A stretch of 5,797 nucleotides of DNA from Nitrosomonas sp. (GCA_021774205.1 JAJFJI010000028.1:1-5797); one strand, 5' to 3'. Positions 1 through 5,797 are shown, counted from the first letter of the stretch. A program made the numbers and translations. The notes: generated from the letters alone by a model not told the origin.

Positions 1-272
1 CGGTTCATACCTTCACGGCGACCTGTGAGGATTTTGTGCGCATAAGTCTGATGGCCGACATCCCACACTAACCGATCATTCGGTGTGTTAAAAATATAAT
101 GCAAAGCAATGGTTAACTCAACCGTGCCAAGATTGGACGACAGGTGCCCGCCAGTATTGGCGACTGATTCGATCAGAAAACTGCGTAACTCCTTGGCAAA
201 TTGCGGCAACTGCTTGCGCTCCAATGCGCGCAATTCCAAAGGTGAATTAATAGTGTCTAGCAGAGGGTACAT
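1..272 (-). CDS. dxs: 1-deoxy-D-xylulose-5-phosphate synthase, N-terminal part (cut by window edge)
   Basis: Dxs is a cytosolic thiamine-diphosphate enzyme that condenses pyruvate with glyceraldehyde 3-phosphate to DXP, the first step of the MEP isoprenoid pathway. Only about 90 residues of a family usually near 620 are present. They begin MYPLLDTINSP and contain TGGHLSSNLGTVELTIALHY (residues 40-59) and WDVGHQTYAHKILTGRRE (70-87). His43 and His74 correspond to the conserved N-terminal active-site histidines, His49 and His80 in E. coli Dxs. The ATG at 272 is secure because an in-frame TGA lies two codons upstream (279-281) with no alternative start between them. No strong Shine-Dalgarno is visible, so translation may depend on coupling with ispA, which ends 35 bp upstream. 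The gene is the last visible member of xseB-ispA-dxs. The identity is essentially certain; the C-terminal two thirds lie outside the window. Confidence 0.96.
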   Translation of the reverse strand, partial: MYPLLDTINSPLELRALERKQLPQFAKELRSFLIESVANTGGHLSSNLGTVELTIALHYIFNTPNDRLVWDVGHQTYAHKILTGRREGMN

Positions 273-307
273 TCGAATTCAAAAAAACTTAATGAAAAAA
301 ATAACGC

Positions 308-1201
308 TTAGAATTCGCGCTGAATAATAAAATCAGTTACTTGTCTTAGTCTTGTGGCTTCTTCGCCAAAATTCTCCAATGCCTGAAAAGCGTCGCGTCG
401 CAAGGTATCGGCTAATTCGCGCGCCTGACTAACACCTAGGATGCTGACATAAGTTGGCTTGTCATTATCTGCATCCTTACCCGCTGTTTTTCCCAGCGTT
501 GCAGTCGTGGCTTCAGCATCAAGCACATCATCGACAACTTGAAAAGCCAGACCAACGCATTTTGCATAATGATCAAGGCTGTTTAGCTGTGCGTCACGCA
601 AGCGATTACCACAACGCGCACCAAGCATGACTGCCGCTCGGATCAACGCACCAGTCTTGTGAATATGCATAAACTCCAGCGCTGGCAAACTTAATGTCTT
701 GCCGACACTTGCCAGATCAACTGCCTGACCACCAGCCATACCTCGAGAACCTGATGCCAGCGCAAGTTGTTTGATCATTTCCAACTGTATTTGTGCAGAA
801 TCAGCCAAACATTGTTCCGCCAGCAACTGAAAGGCCAGGCTTTGCAAACTATCGCCCGTTAACAACGCTGTCGCTTCATCATAAGCTATATGACAAGTCG
901 GTTTACCGCGTCGCAATATATCATCGTCCATGCACGGCAAATCATCATGCACCAAAGAATAAGCGTGAATCAATTCAACAGCAGCGGCCACAGTCGTTAC
1001 ACGCGCTTCATCCGCCATACCCAATTCGCCAGCCGCAAAAGACAGCAATGGACGCACCCGTTTCCCACCGCCCAGTACAACGTAACGCATCGCATGATGC
1101 AATCGTTCGGGTGCACATTCAGCTACGGGGAGCCGGGTGTCCAGAAATGTCTCGATACGTGTCTGGCAACCTTTCGACCAATTTTGAAAGTCAGCGATCA
1201 T
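308..1201 (-). CDS. ispA: Farnesyl diphosphate synthase (short-chain (2E,6E)-polyprenyl synthase)
   Basis: This cytosolic enzyme condenses DMAPP or GPP with IPP to make FPP, the precursor of undecaprenyl phosphate, quinone side chains and hopanoids. Numbering from the ATG at 1201 (297 aa), it has GGGKRVRP (44-51, IPP binding), the first Asp-rich motif DDLPCMDDD (86-94) followed by LRRG, GGQ with Asp162, KT (182-183), and the second Asp-rich motif FQVVDDVLD (220-228). The two-residue insertion in the first motif and a Tyr five residues before it are typical of bacterial FPP-forming (C15) synthases; a GPP or GGPP product cannot be fully excluded. The length is normal. The start overlaps the end of xseB by 11 bp, suggesting translational coupling. 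A GTG at 1207 in the same frame would add two residues and is an alternative start. Neither start has a strong Shine-Dalgarno. Confidence 0.96.
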   Translation of the reverse strand: MIADFQNWSKGCQTRIETFLDTRLPVAECAPERLHHAMRYVVLGGGKRVRPLLSFAAGELGMADEARVTTVAAAVELIHAYSLVHDDLPCMDDDILRRGKPTCHIAYDEATALLTGDSLQSLAFQLLAEQCLADSAQIQLEMIKQLALASGSRGMAGGQAVDLASVGKTLSLPALEFMHIHKTGALIRAAVMLGARCGNRLRDAQLNSLDHYAKCVGLAFQVVDDVLDAEATTATLGKTAGKDADNDKPTYVSILGVSQARELADTLRRDAFQALENFGEEATRLRQVTDFIIQREF

Positions 1202-1451
1202 CAGCACCAGGCGTAGAAAAATTTTTCAGCATATCCGCTTCAAGTATACGCACCTGTTGTTGTGCGTTTTGTAAAGTATTTTGACAGTATTGCAGCAGCT
1301 CTGCCCCACGCTTATAAGCGGCAAGAGAATCTTCTAATGACAATTGTCCAGCTTCCATCCGCGCCACGATACCCTCCAGTTCGGCTGATGCTGCTTCAAA
1401 ACTTTCTGGCTGGGAAAATGTAACAGGTTTAGGTTTGGATGACTTGGTCAT
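1191..1451 (-). CDS. xseB: Exodeoxyribonuclease VII small subunit
   Basis: XseB binds the large catalytic subunit XseA to form exonuclease VII, which degrades single-stranded DNA in both directions and acts in mismatch repair and DNA damage processing. The 86-residue product carries the XseB signature over residues 17-70: SFEAASAELEGIVARMEAG, then QLSLEDSLAAYKRGAELL, then a Gln-rich helix QNTLQNAQQQVRIL. Together these give the expected two-helix coiled hairpin. The first 15 or so residues (Lys/Pro/Ser-rich) are a variable tail, and the length is close to the usual 70-85. The ATG at 1451 is the only good start before the conserved core. It is the first gene of the xseB-ispA-dxs operon and overlaps ispA by 11 bp. 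The xseA partner is not in this window, which is usual. Confidence 0.95.
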   Translation of the reverse strand: MTKSSKPKPVTFSQPESFEAASAELEGIVARMEAGQLSLEDSLAAYKRGAELLQYCQNTLQNAQQQVRILEADMLKNFSTPGADDR

Positions 1452-1502
1452 AAAATGCCCAGCGTATCAATCATGCTGGAAAATATGTCACTAAAACCCA
1501 GT

Positions 1503-1532
1503 AAAATAACGCATTTAGCAGCCTCTGGTCAA
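1503..1532 (-). promoter_or_regulatory. Candidate sigma-70 promoter for xseB-ispA-dxs
   Basis: On the minus strand the 124-bp gap after ggt contains TTGACC (1527-1532, five of six bases matching the -35 consensus), an 18-bp spacer and TATTTT (1503-1508, four of six matching the -10). It would start transcription roughly 45 bp upstream of xseB. Spacing and position are reasonable but the -10 is imperfect. I see no convincing rho-independent terminator for ggt in the same gap, so read-through from ggt remains possible. Confidence 0.35.
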
Positions 1533-1575
1533 TTCTATTTTTTGCCTCTGCCAACAAACTGATCTTGCCAAATGT

Positions 1576-3273
1576 TTAATAACGAGTATCTACTGCGCCA
1601 CGAGGGTCATTCGCTACATAGGATAAGCGAGATTTCTTATCAAAAAAAATTAACTGCATATTCCCCCATCGCCGTTTTTCTGTTTTGACGACATGACCTT
1701 TCTGCACCAATCTAGCGACCCATTTATCATCGAATGCATTAGACTCTATCTCAACTCGATCCGGCAGATATTGATGATGAAAACGGGAATTGGAAACCAA
1801 TTTCACTGGGTCAGTCTGTTGATTGTCCACATAATCAACAATTGCCAACAAGAGCATACTGATAATACGTGAACCACCGGGTGTGCCAAGGATTAAAATC
1901 CCTTTTTCATTTTCCAGAAAGGTTGGCGACATACTGGATAACGGGCGTTTACCAGGCAAAATGTTATTTGCCTTTCCACCATACAAACCGTAAACATTTG
2001 GCATATTACCGCCGCTTGAAAAATCATCCATTTCATTATTGAGCAATACACCTGTCTCGCCCGCGACAAATCCCGAACCAAAAAAAGTATTAATACTCAT
2101 CGTCGCCGCTACCCGGTTTCCATCTTTATCCATGATTGAAAAATGCGTCGTTTCAGTCCCTTCCTCTACCATGGACGCAGTACGACCCAATTCTGATGAA
2201 GCCCGATCCAAACGTATCTCAGCAGCCCGTTTACGCGCATAAGCTTTACTCATGAGCCTCTGTTCTGGCACATTGACAAAATCACTGTCGCCCAGATAGT
2301 CGATACGGTCTTGATAAGCGTGGCGCAACGCTTCAACGATTAAGTGAGCCTTGTCCGATTGGCTCAATTCCGATAAAGAAAAATTCTCAAGGATGTTAAG
2401 TCCCTGTGCCAGGGACAGTCCGCCAGCCGAAGGCAAGGAAGCTGTTATGACATGTGTTCCACGGTAAGTAAATTTAACGGGTTTACGTTCAACTACCCGA
2501 TATTGATATAAATCCTTATATTCCCAGATTCCACCTGCCCGCGTAATAGACTGGACCATTTCTCGCGCCACACGGCCACGGTAAAAACCATTTTCACCTT
2601 GCTTTGCAATTTCTGCCAAAGTTGCCGCAAGCTGTGGCTGACGCAATAATGTCCCGACTGCGGGGGCCGCGCCATCCTGTAAAAAAATACGCGCCGCTTT
2701 TTGGTCACGGCGTAATTTATTCTGATGATTTTCGATGGTTCTGGCAAAACGCGCACCAATGTTGAATCCGTCACGTGCCAATTTAATTGCCGGCGCAAGA
2801 CTCTGCGCCAGTGTTAAGTTACCGTAATTGCGAGCAATATGCACCAATGCTGCGGGTGTGCCAGGGATCGCAGCAGCGCCTGGTCCATTCAGTGAAGCAC
2901 CGCGAATTGGCCTATTCTCCGCATCCAGGTACATCCGCTCTGATGCTCTTCCCGGCGCGGTTTCACGTCCGTCAATCATGATATCCCGGTTATCAAGGGC
3001 ACGATGCAACAACCAGAATCCGCCACCACCCAGGCCCGACGCATAAGGTTCAACCACAGCTAAGGCCGCGGCAACCGCCACCGCCGCATCAAATGCATTG
3101 CCGCCCTGAATTATCACTGCCTCTCCTGCTTCGGTAGCCAGTCGGTGGGCGGATACGATTGCCGCCGAATTAGCGGAAACGATGTTTACACAGAACAGCG
3201 GCGAAAATATAAACAAACCGAACAAAATTCGAATTTGAAAAAATTTTATTACCGACCTTCTAAATAGCTTCAT
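1576..3273 (-). CDS. ggt: Gamma-glutamyltransferase precursor (periplasmic, self-cleaving)
   Basis: GGT hydrolyses or transfers the gamma-glutamyl group of glutathione and related compounds; in Gram-negative bacteria it is periplasmic. The 565-residue length matches the family. Residues 1-34 form a signal peptide: a basic start (KLFRR), a hydrophobic core, and likely cleavage after IVSA. The family landmarks are all present. GGNAFDAAVA is at 58-67. DGRETAPGRA (101-110) includes the substrate-carboxylate arginine, Arg103. The autoprocessing site is TTHFS, where Thr375 becomes the N-terminal nucleophile of the small subunit. NTFFGSG is at 395-401, NNEMDDFS at 412-419, the lid-loop region precedes PLSSMSP (444-450), and the oxyanion-hole GTPGGSRI is at 463-470. 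Glu414 occupies the position that is Gln in the E. coli enzyme. This predicts a heterodimer of about 340 and 190 residues after cleavage and signal removal. The ATG at 3273 is the only start that keeps the signal peptide. Expression probably starts in the divergent region beyond 3274. Confidence 0.95.
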   Translation of the reverse strand: MKLFRRSVIKFFQIRILFGLFIFSPLFCVNIVSANSAAIVSAHRLATEAGEAVIIQGGNAFDAAVAVAAALAVVEPYASGLGGGGFWLLHRALDNRDIMIDGRETAPGRASERMYLDAENRPIRGASLNGPGAAAIPGTPAALVHIARNYGNLTLAQSLAPAIKLARDGFNIGARFARTIENHQNKLRRDQKAARIFLQDGAAPAVGTLLRQPQLAATLAEIAKQGENGFYRGRVAREMVQSITRAGGIWEYKDLYQYRVVERKPVKFTYRGTHVITASLPSAGGLSLAQGLNILENFSLSELSQSDKAHLIVEALRHAYQDRIDYLGDSDFVNVPEQRLMSKAYARKRAAEIRLDRASSELGRTASMVEEGTETTHFSIMDKDGNRVAATMSINTFFGSGFVAGETGVLLNNEMDDFSSGGNMPNVYGLYGGKANNILPGKRPLSSMSPTFLENEKGILILGTPGGSRIISMLLLAIVDYVDNQQTDPVKLVSNSRFHHQYLPDRVEIESNAFDDKWVARLVQKGHVVKTEKRRWGNMQLIFFDKKSRLSYVANDPRGAVDTRY

Positions 3274-3358
3274 TGTATTTTTTCATTCCGACAAAACCCA
3301 TGTTGATCCCTGTTTCATCCTGTGGCACTATGATGCTGCTATATTATTATGGTATGGC

Positions 3359-3372
3359 TTTAACAGGTTAAA
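3359..3372. repeat. Perfect palindrome TTTAAC-AG-GTTAAA, operator-like
   Basis: Six-base arms separated by two bases form a perfect inverted repeat in the divergent ggt / membrane-protein intergenic region. It covers the -35 element of the candidate plus-strand promoter, the position expected of a repressor site. The surrounding DNA is AT-rich, so chance occurrence is possible. Confidence 0.35.
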
Positions 3373-3389
3373 ATTGAAGTAAATAAAAT
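3360..3389 (+). promoter_or_regulatory. Candidate sigma-70 promoter for the membrane-protein gene at 3502
   Basis: TTAACA (3360-3365, five of six bases matching the -35 consensus) is followed by an 18-bp spacer and TAAAAT (3384-3389, five of six matching the -10). Transcription would begin near 3396 and give a leader of about 105 nt before the GTG start. This is the best plus-strand match I found in the intergenic region. Confidence 0.4.
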
Positions 3390-3397
3390 TTGCAAAT
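3388..3397. repeat. Perfect palindrome ATTTGCAAAT next to the -10 element
   Basis: This ten-base perfect palindrome overlaps the end of the candidate -10 and the expected transcription start of the plus-strand promoter. With the palindrome at 3359-3372 it brackets that promoter, but the two differ in sequence, so they would not be two copies of one operator. Confidence 0.25.
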
Positions 3398-3501
3398 GTA
3401 CGCAGCTGTTTTTTTGTGTGATGATTCAGTACTATCGGACCGTTAGTTTAGATGACTGAATTATTACTTTTTTCTAACCTTTAATAAAAAATGAGTAAAC
3501 C

Positions 3502-3954
3502 GTGAGTGTATATTTAGATCAAATATCCGGGTACTTTGAAACTGTTCCATTATGGCCTTTTATTTTATTTGGCGTAATAGGCATTTTCTCCTTAGGTATT
3601 GGCGTTGTTAATCGCAAACGACGAATGGATGCCATCAACAATTTTCGTTATACCTTTGAATCAGAACTCGCGGGCATGTATCCTAGACCCATTGAATGGC
3701 CTGAAAATGTTAACAAATACCTTTGTGACAGATTACCTGAAATGCAGGAAGACTTTGCAACCTTGCGGCTATTTATCCCCCAGGAAAATCTGCTGCGATA
3801 CAACGAAGATTGGAATAAATTCCGTGACTTTTGCTTTGAAATAACAGATGAAAAATGTATTGAAGCGGATCAATCGCCAGGTATCGAACCTCACCCCAAA
3901 GAGGTTTTTTGCACACTTATTTCCAATCTTCTACGACACGCAAAAGAAATCTGA
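3502..3954 (+). CDS. Conserved-looking single-pass membrane protein of unknown function
   Basis: The product has 150 residues. After a short N-terminus comes one hydrophobic segment (about 16-36, PLWPFILFGVIGIFSLGIGVV) followed by NRKRR. By the positive-inside rule this places the N-terminus in the periplasm and the remaining 110 residues in the cytoplasm. The soluble part has a spaced aromatic pattern: F..TF..EL..MYPRP.EWP..VNKYL..RLP, then F..LR.FIP, then Y..DW.KFR..C (about 48-111). I recall similar 'YP..WP' hypothetical proteins in other proteobacteria but no known function. The GTG at 3502 is the first possible start, because an in-frame TAA lies at 3496-3498. A four-codon mini-ORF (3491-3505) ends in a TGA that overlaps this start as GTGA, which may couple translation. 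The gene stands alone, divergent from ggt, with 335 bp after it. The reading frame is convincing; no function is proposed. Confidence 0.75.
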   Translation: MSVYLDQISGYFETVPLWPFILFGVIGIFSLGIGVVNRKRRMDAINNFRYTFESELAGMYPRPIEWPENVNKYLCDRLPEMQEDFATLRLFIPQENLLRYNEDWNKFRDFCFEITDEKCIEADQSPGIEPHPKEVFCTLISNLLRHAKEI

Positions 3955-4289
3955 ACAGCTTTGCAGTATAGAGATGTCACCGGCCTGCTTGACGCTAAAC
4001 AGCGCACACTTTCTCTACCCTGGCAGCAATGGAATTCTCACTAATCATTTAGAAAGTTTTCCTGTATTCGCTACAATTTCAGCATCATAATTCTCAACAC
4101 CATTATAAATTGTGATCCTTACATTTCTCCTTTTCGGTATCTTTGGCCGCCGTTCATCTAGAACTTCCTCAACCTAGCCCTGCTTCGCTTGAGGAATTCT
4201 CCAATTCAGCTGCAGCCGAATCTAATAAAAACGAGCGTATTAATTCCCAACCAGTATGATTTAGCTGTCCTATCCAGCTACAATATGTC
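3955..4289. other. Gene-free stretch of 335 bp; nothing firmly identified
   Basis: No ORF here is supported and no tRNA or other RNA was recognised. On the plus strand one frame is open for 47 codons (4116-4259) up to a stop without an ATG or GTG start. On the minus strand a 43-codon stretch (about 4026-4155) is open but also has no proper start. Either could be the remnant of a decayed gene. The one clear structure is the inverted repeat at 4161-4199. No strong promoter for the gene at 4290 is visible: a TATGAT at 4255-4260 has no -35 partner at the right distance. Confidence 0.5.
4161..4199. repeat. Inverted repeat able to form a stem-loop
   Basis: TTCCTCAA (4165-4172) pairs perfectly with TTGAGGAA (4189-4196) across a 16-nt loop. 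GAA (4161-4163) can extend the stem by pairing with TTC (4197-4199) if C4164 bulges out, giving 11 pairs. No T-run follows on either strand, so it is not a standard rho-independent terminator. It may be a structured leader element, a processing site or part of an old mobile-element remnant. Confidence 0.5.
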
Positions 4290-5447
4290 ATGAATGCAAA
4301 TAAAAAGGAAGCAAACGCGGCATCATTGACTATACGGCCGGTAACATCCTATCAAGACATGGGAAAATTTATTGATGTCCCTTGGCACATCTACTCGGAT
4401 GATTCGAGGTGGATTCCTCCATTGCGCCTGGAACGACGGTTGCATTATTCTAAATTTAATCCTTTTTTTAAACATGGAGAATGGCAGGCCTGGGTGGCTT
4501 ACAAAAATAATCGGCCAGCAGGCAGAATCAGCGCACAAATAGATTCCCTCCACCGTCAACGCTATGGTGCAGATACCGGTCATTTTGGCGCACTGGAATG
4601 CATCAATGATCCAACCGTATTTTCAGCACTCTTGCTTCACGCAGAAGCATGGTTGGCTGCGCGGCATGCTCGGCATATCAGCGGGCCGTTCAATCTCTCC
4701 ATTAACCAGGAATGCGGCGTTCTGGTGGAAGGATTTGATTCGCCACCCGTTATCATGATGCCGCATTCCCCTAAGTGGTATGGCGCCTTACTTGAATCAC
4801 ACGGTTATCAACCAGCCAAAGATTTATTGGCCTATTGGGTCAACGTTGACTTCGAAAAACCGCGTGTCATGCGCACACTTATCAAGAAATTTTCAAACCA
4901 AGTGCGATTAAGACCGCTTAACCGTAAAAAATTTAATATCGAAATTGAAATGCTGCGGAATATATTCAATGACGCATGGTCAGAAAACTGGGGCTTTGTT
5001 CCTTTTACTGCAGCTGAGTTTACCGAACTTGGCAACAGTCTCCGCTTGCTGGTGCCGGATGATTTCATCCAGATCGCTGAAGTTAATGGCATGCCTGCAG
5101 CATTTATGGTAGCGCTTCCTAATCTCAACGAAGTCTTTGCGGAGCTAAATGGCAGATTATTTCCTTTTGGATGGCTAAAACTAATTAAAAGGCTTAAATT
5201 TCGGAAAATTCATACGGCTCGAATACCGTTAATGGGCGTACGCAAACAATTTCATCATACGCCTCTTGGCATGGCGTTGGCTTTCATGGTGATCGATGCG
5301 CCGCGGCAAATTGGCCTGAACAGGGGGATTAAAGAAGTTGAGATGTCATGGATACTTGAGGATAACAAAGCAATGCGTGGAATGCTCGACAGCATCGGCA
5401 GCAAGCAGTACAAACGTTACCGTATTTATAAAAAAACACTACAATAA
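4290..5447 (+). CDS. GNAT-like N-acyltransferase family protein (YghO-like), substrate unknown
   Basis: The 385-residue soluble protein has no signal peptide or membrane segment. Its layout matches large GNAT-fold proteins I associate with E. coli YghO. The N-terminal half carries LTIRPVTSYQDM, then HIYSDDSRWIPPL (33-45), NPFFKHGEWQAWVA (57-70), RISAQID, and the diagnostic block GPFNLSINQECGVLVEGFD (132-150) continuing to PPVIMMPHSPKWY. The C-terminal half has NDAWSENWGFVPFT (227-240), IPLMGVRKQFHHTPLGMAL (312-330) and the closing EMSWILEDNKAM (351-362) with YKRYRIYKK. The family is usually annotated only as 'N-acetyltransferase'. From memory, the bacterial ceramide synthase of Caulobacter is a GNAT-like protein of this broad kind, so a long-chain N-acyl transfer role is possible but unproven here. 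The ATG at 4290 is the first good start and lacks a Shine-Dalgarno. A two-codon mini-ORF (4285-4293) overlaps it as ATGA. It is probably co-transcribed with the nucleotidyltransferase gene 57 bp downstream. Confidence 0.8.
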   Translation: MNANKKEANAASLTIRPVTSYQDMGKFIDVPWHIYSDDSRWIPPLRLERRLHYSKFNPFFKHGEWQAWVAYKNNRPAGRISAQIDSLHRQRYGADTGHFGALECINDPTVFSALLLHAEAWLAARHARHISGPFNLSINQECGVLVEGFDSPPVIMMPHSPKWYGALLESHGYQPAKDLLAYWVNVDFEKPRVMRTLIKKFSNQVRLRPLNRKKFNIEIEMLRNIFNDAWSENWGFVPFTAAEFTELGNSLRLLVPDDFIQIAEVNGMPAAFMVALPNLNEVFAELNGRLFPFGWLKLIKRLKFRKIHTARIPLMGVRKQFHHTPLGMALAFMVIDAPRQIGLNRGIKEVEMSWILEDNKAMRGMLDSIGSKQYKRYRIYKKTLQ

Positions 5448-5504
5448 ACTATGACGAAATAGCAGCCGAAAAATTGCCAAAAAATTTAAATAGTTAAATT
5501 CAAA

Positions 5505-5797
5505 ATGAACCAAACAAATCAATTTGCTGCGGTGGTACTGGCGGCTGATCGTACCGCAAATGATCCAATCACCCAGCACACGGGAGCTACTTGCAAAGCA
5601 ATTGCGCCCATTTGCGGCACCCCAATGATTATTCGCGTACTGGATGCGCTTGAAGCCAGTGATCGAGTTAAATCGATAACAATATGCGGACCACCTGAAT
5701 CTGTGCTGCCTGATTGCCCGGAATTAAAGCAACGAATTGAAACCGGGCGTATTACCTGGCTGCCAAATCTTGATTCTCCCTGCCGAAGCGCTGAAAA
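5505..5797 (+). CDS. MobA-like nucleotidyltransferase, N-terminal part (cut by window edge)
   Basis: About 97 residues are present. The N-terminal motif FAAVVLAADR (7-16) is the nucleotide-binding start of the NTP-transferase fold, comparable to VxLAAGxGxR in sugar-phosphate and molybdenum-cofactor nucleotidyltransferases. It continues with NDPIT, the conserved lysine Lys31 in TCKAIAPICGTPMIIRVLDAL (29-49), and ITICGPPE for the next strand. Here the usual Gly-rich loop after LAA is replaced by DRTANDP. I recall this 'LAADR..DP' variant in uncharacterised nucleotidyltransferases of proteobacteria. The family activates a phosphorylated compound by transferring a nucleoside monophosphate from CTP, GTP or another NTP; the substrate cannot be read from this fragment. 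The ATG is the first start in frame, in an AT-rich leader without a clear Shine-Dalgarno. It lies 57 bp after the GNAT-like gene with no terminator visible, so one operon is likely. Confidence 0.85.
   Translation, partial: MNQTNQFAAVVLAADRTANDPITQHTGATCKAIAPICGTPMIIRVLDALEASDRVKSITICGPPESVLPDCPELKQRIETGRITWLPNLDSPCRSAE

Noticed and set aside
109..327. 72-codon plus-strand frame opposite the dxs start
   Set aside because: It is antisense to the conserved dxs N-terminus and crosses the ispA end; no family pattern.
793..1284. Long plus-strand frame opposite ispA and xseB
   Set aside because: It is antisense to two well-identified genes, resembles no family and has odd composition (His- and Arg-rich), as expected of a shadow frame.
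1521..1560. Repeated heptamer GCCTCTG (1521-1527 and 1554-1560)
   Set aside because: The copies are too short and only two in number; no structure or family supports a functional repeat.
3402..3417. CGCAGCTG followed by a run of T as a rho-independent terminator
   Set aside because: The only symmetry is the 6-bp palindrome CAGCTG, which cannot form a stem with a proper loop, and no upstream gene on that strand needs terminating there.
3848..4090. 80-codon plus-strand frame overlapping the end of the membrane-protein gene and running into the gap
   Set aside because: More than 100 nt lie inside the better-supported gene. No Shine-Dalgarno is seen, the composition is not convincing and no family is recognisable. 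A small real gene is not fully excluded.
4098..4114. Imperfect palindrome CACCATTATAAATTGTG as an operator
   Set aside because: It has mismatches near the centre and inside one arm in AT-rich DNA, and no associated promoter.
4255..4260. TATGAT as a -10 for the gene at 4290
   Set aside because: No acceptable -35 lies 16-18 bp upstream (CGAGCG at the 17-bp position).
4170..4291. 40-codon minus-strand frame starting at the ATG that overlaps the GNAT-like start (TCATGA)
   Set aside because: It has no Shine-Dalgarno and no recognisable family. The overlap of the two start codons follows simply from the palindrome TCATGA.

Overview
The window looks like chromosomal DNA of a betaproteobacterium. 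The Dxs N-terminus and the IspA sequence read as typical for that class, and the AT-leaning codon use and overall flavour remind me of Nitrosomonas-like ammonia oxidisers. The genus is an inference from remembered protein style, not a computed match.

Left part (1-3273, all minus strand). Reading in the direction of transcription, the order is ggt (secreted gamma-glutamyltransferase), xseB (exonuclease VII small subunit), ispA (farnesyl diphosphate synthase) and dxs (DXP synthase, cut by the left edge). The block xseB-ispA-dxs is a classic proteobacterial operon. xseB and ispA overlap by 11 bp and dxs follows 35 bp later. IspA consumes the IPP and DMAPP made by the MEP pathway, whose first enzyme is Dxs, so the two isoprenoid genes belong together. 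ggt lies 124 bp upstream of xseB, and a candidate sigma-70 promoter in that gap suggests the operon can be transcribed without ggt.

Middle (3274-4289). An AT-rich divergent intergenic region separates ggt from a plus-strand gene for a 150-residue single-pass membrane protein of unknown function. It contains a plausible plus-strand promoter bracketed by two short perfect palindromes, possibly an operator. After the membrane-protein gene come 335 bp with no supported gene. This stretch holds one stem-loop-forming inverted repeat.

Right part (4290-5797, plus strand). A 385-residue GNAT-like acyltransferase is followed 57 bp later by the start of a MobA-like nucleotidyltransferase, cut by the right edge. 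This pair is the least understood and most interesting part of the window. It could be the start of a lipid or sphingolipid-type biosynthetic cluster, but that rests on family resemblance only.

No RNA genes, CRISPR arrays, insertion sequences, attachment sites or origins were recognised.
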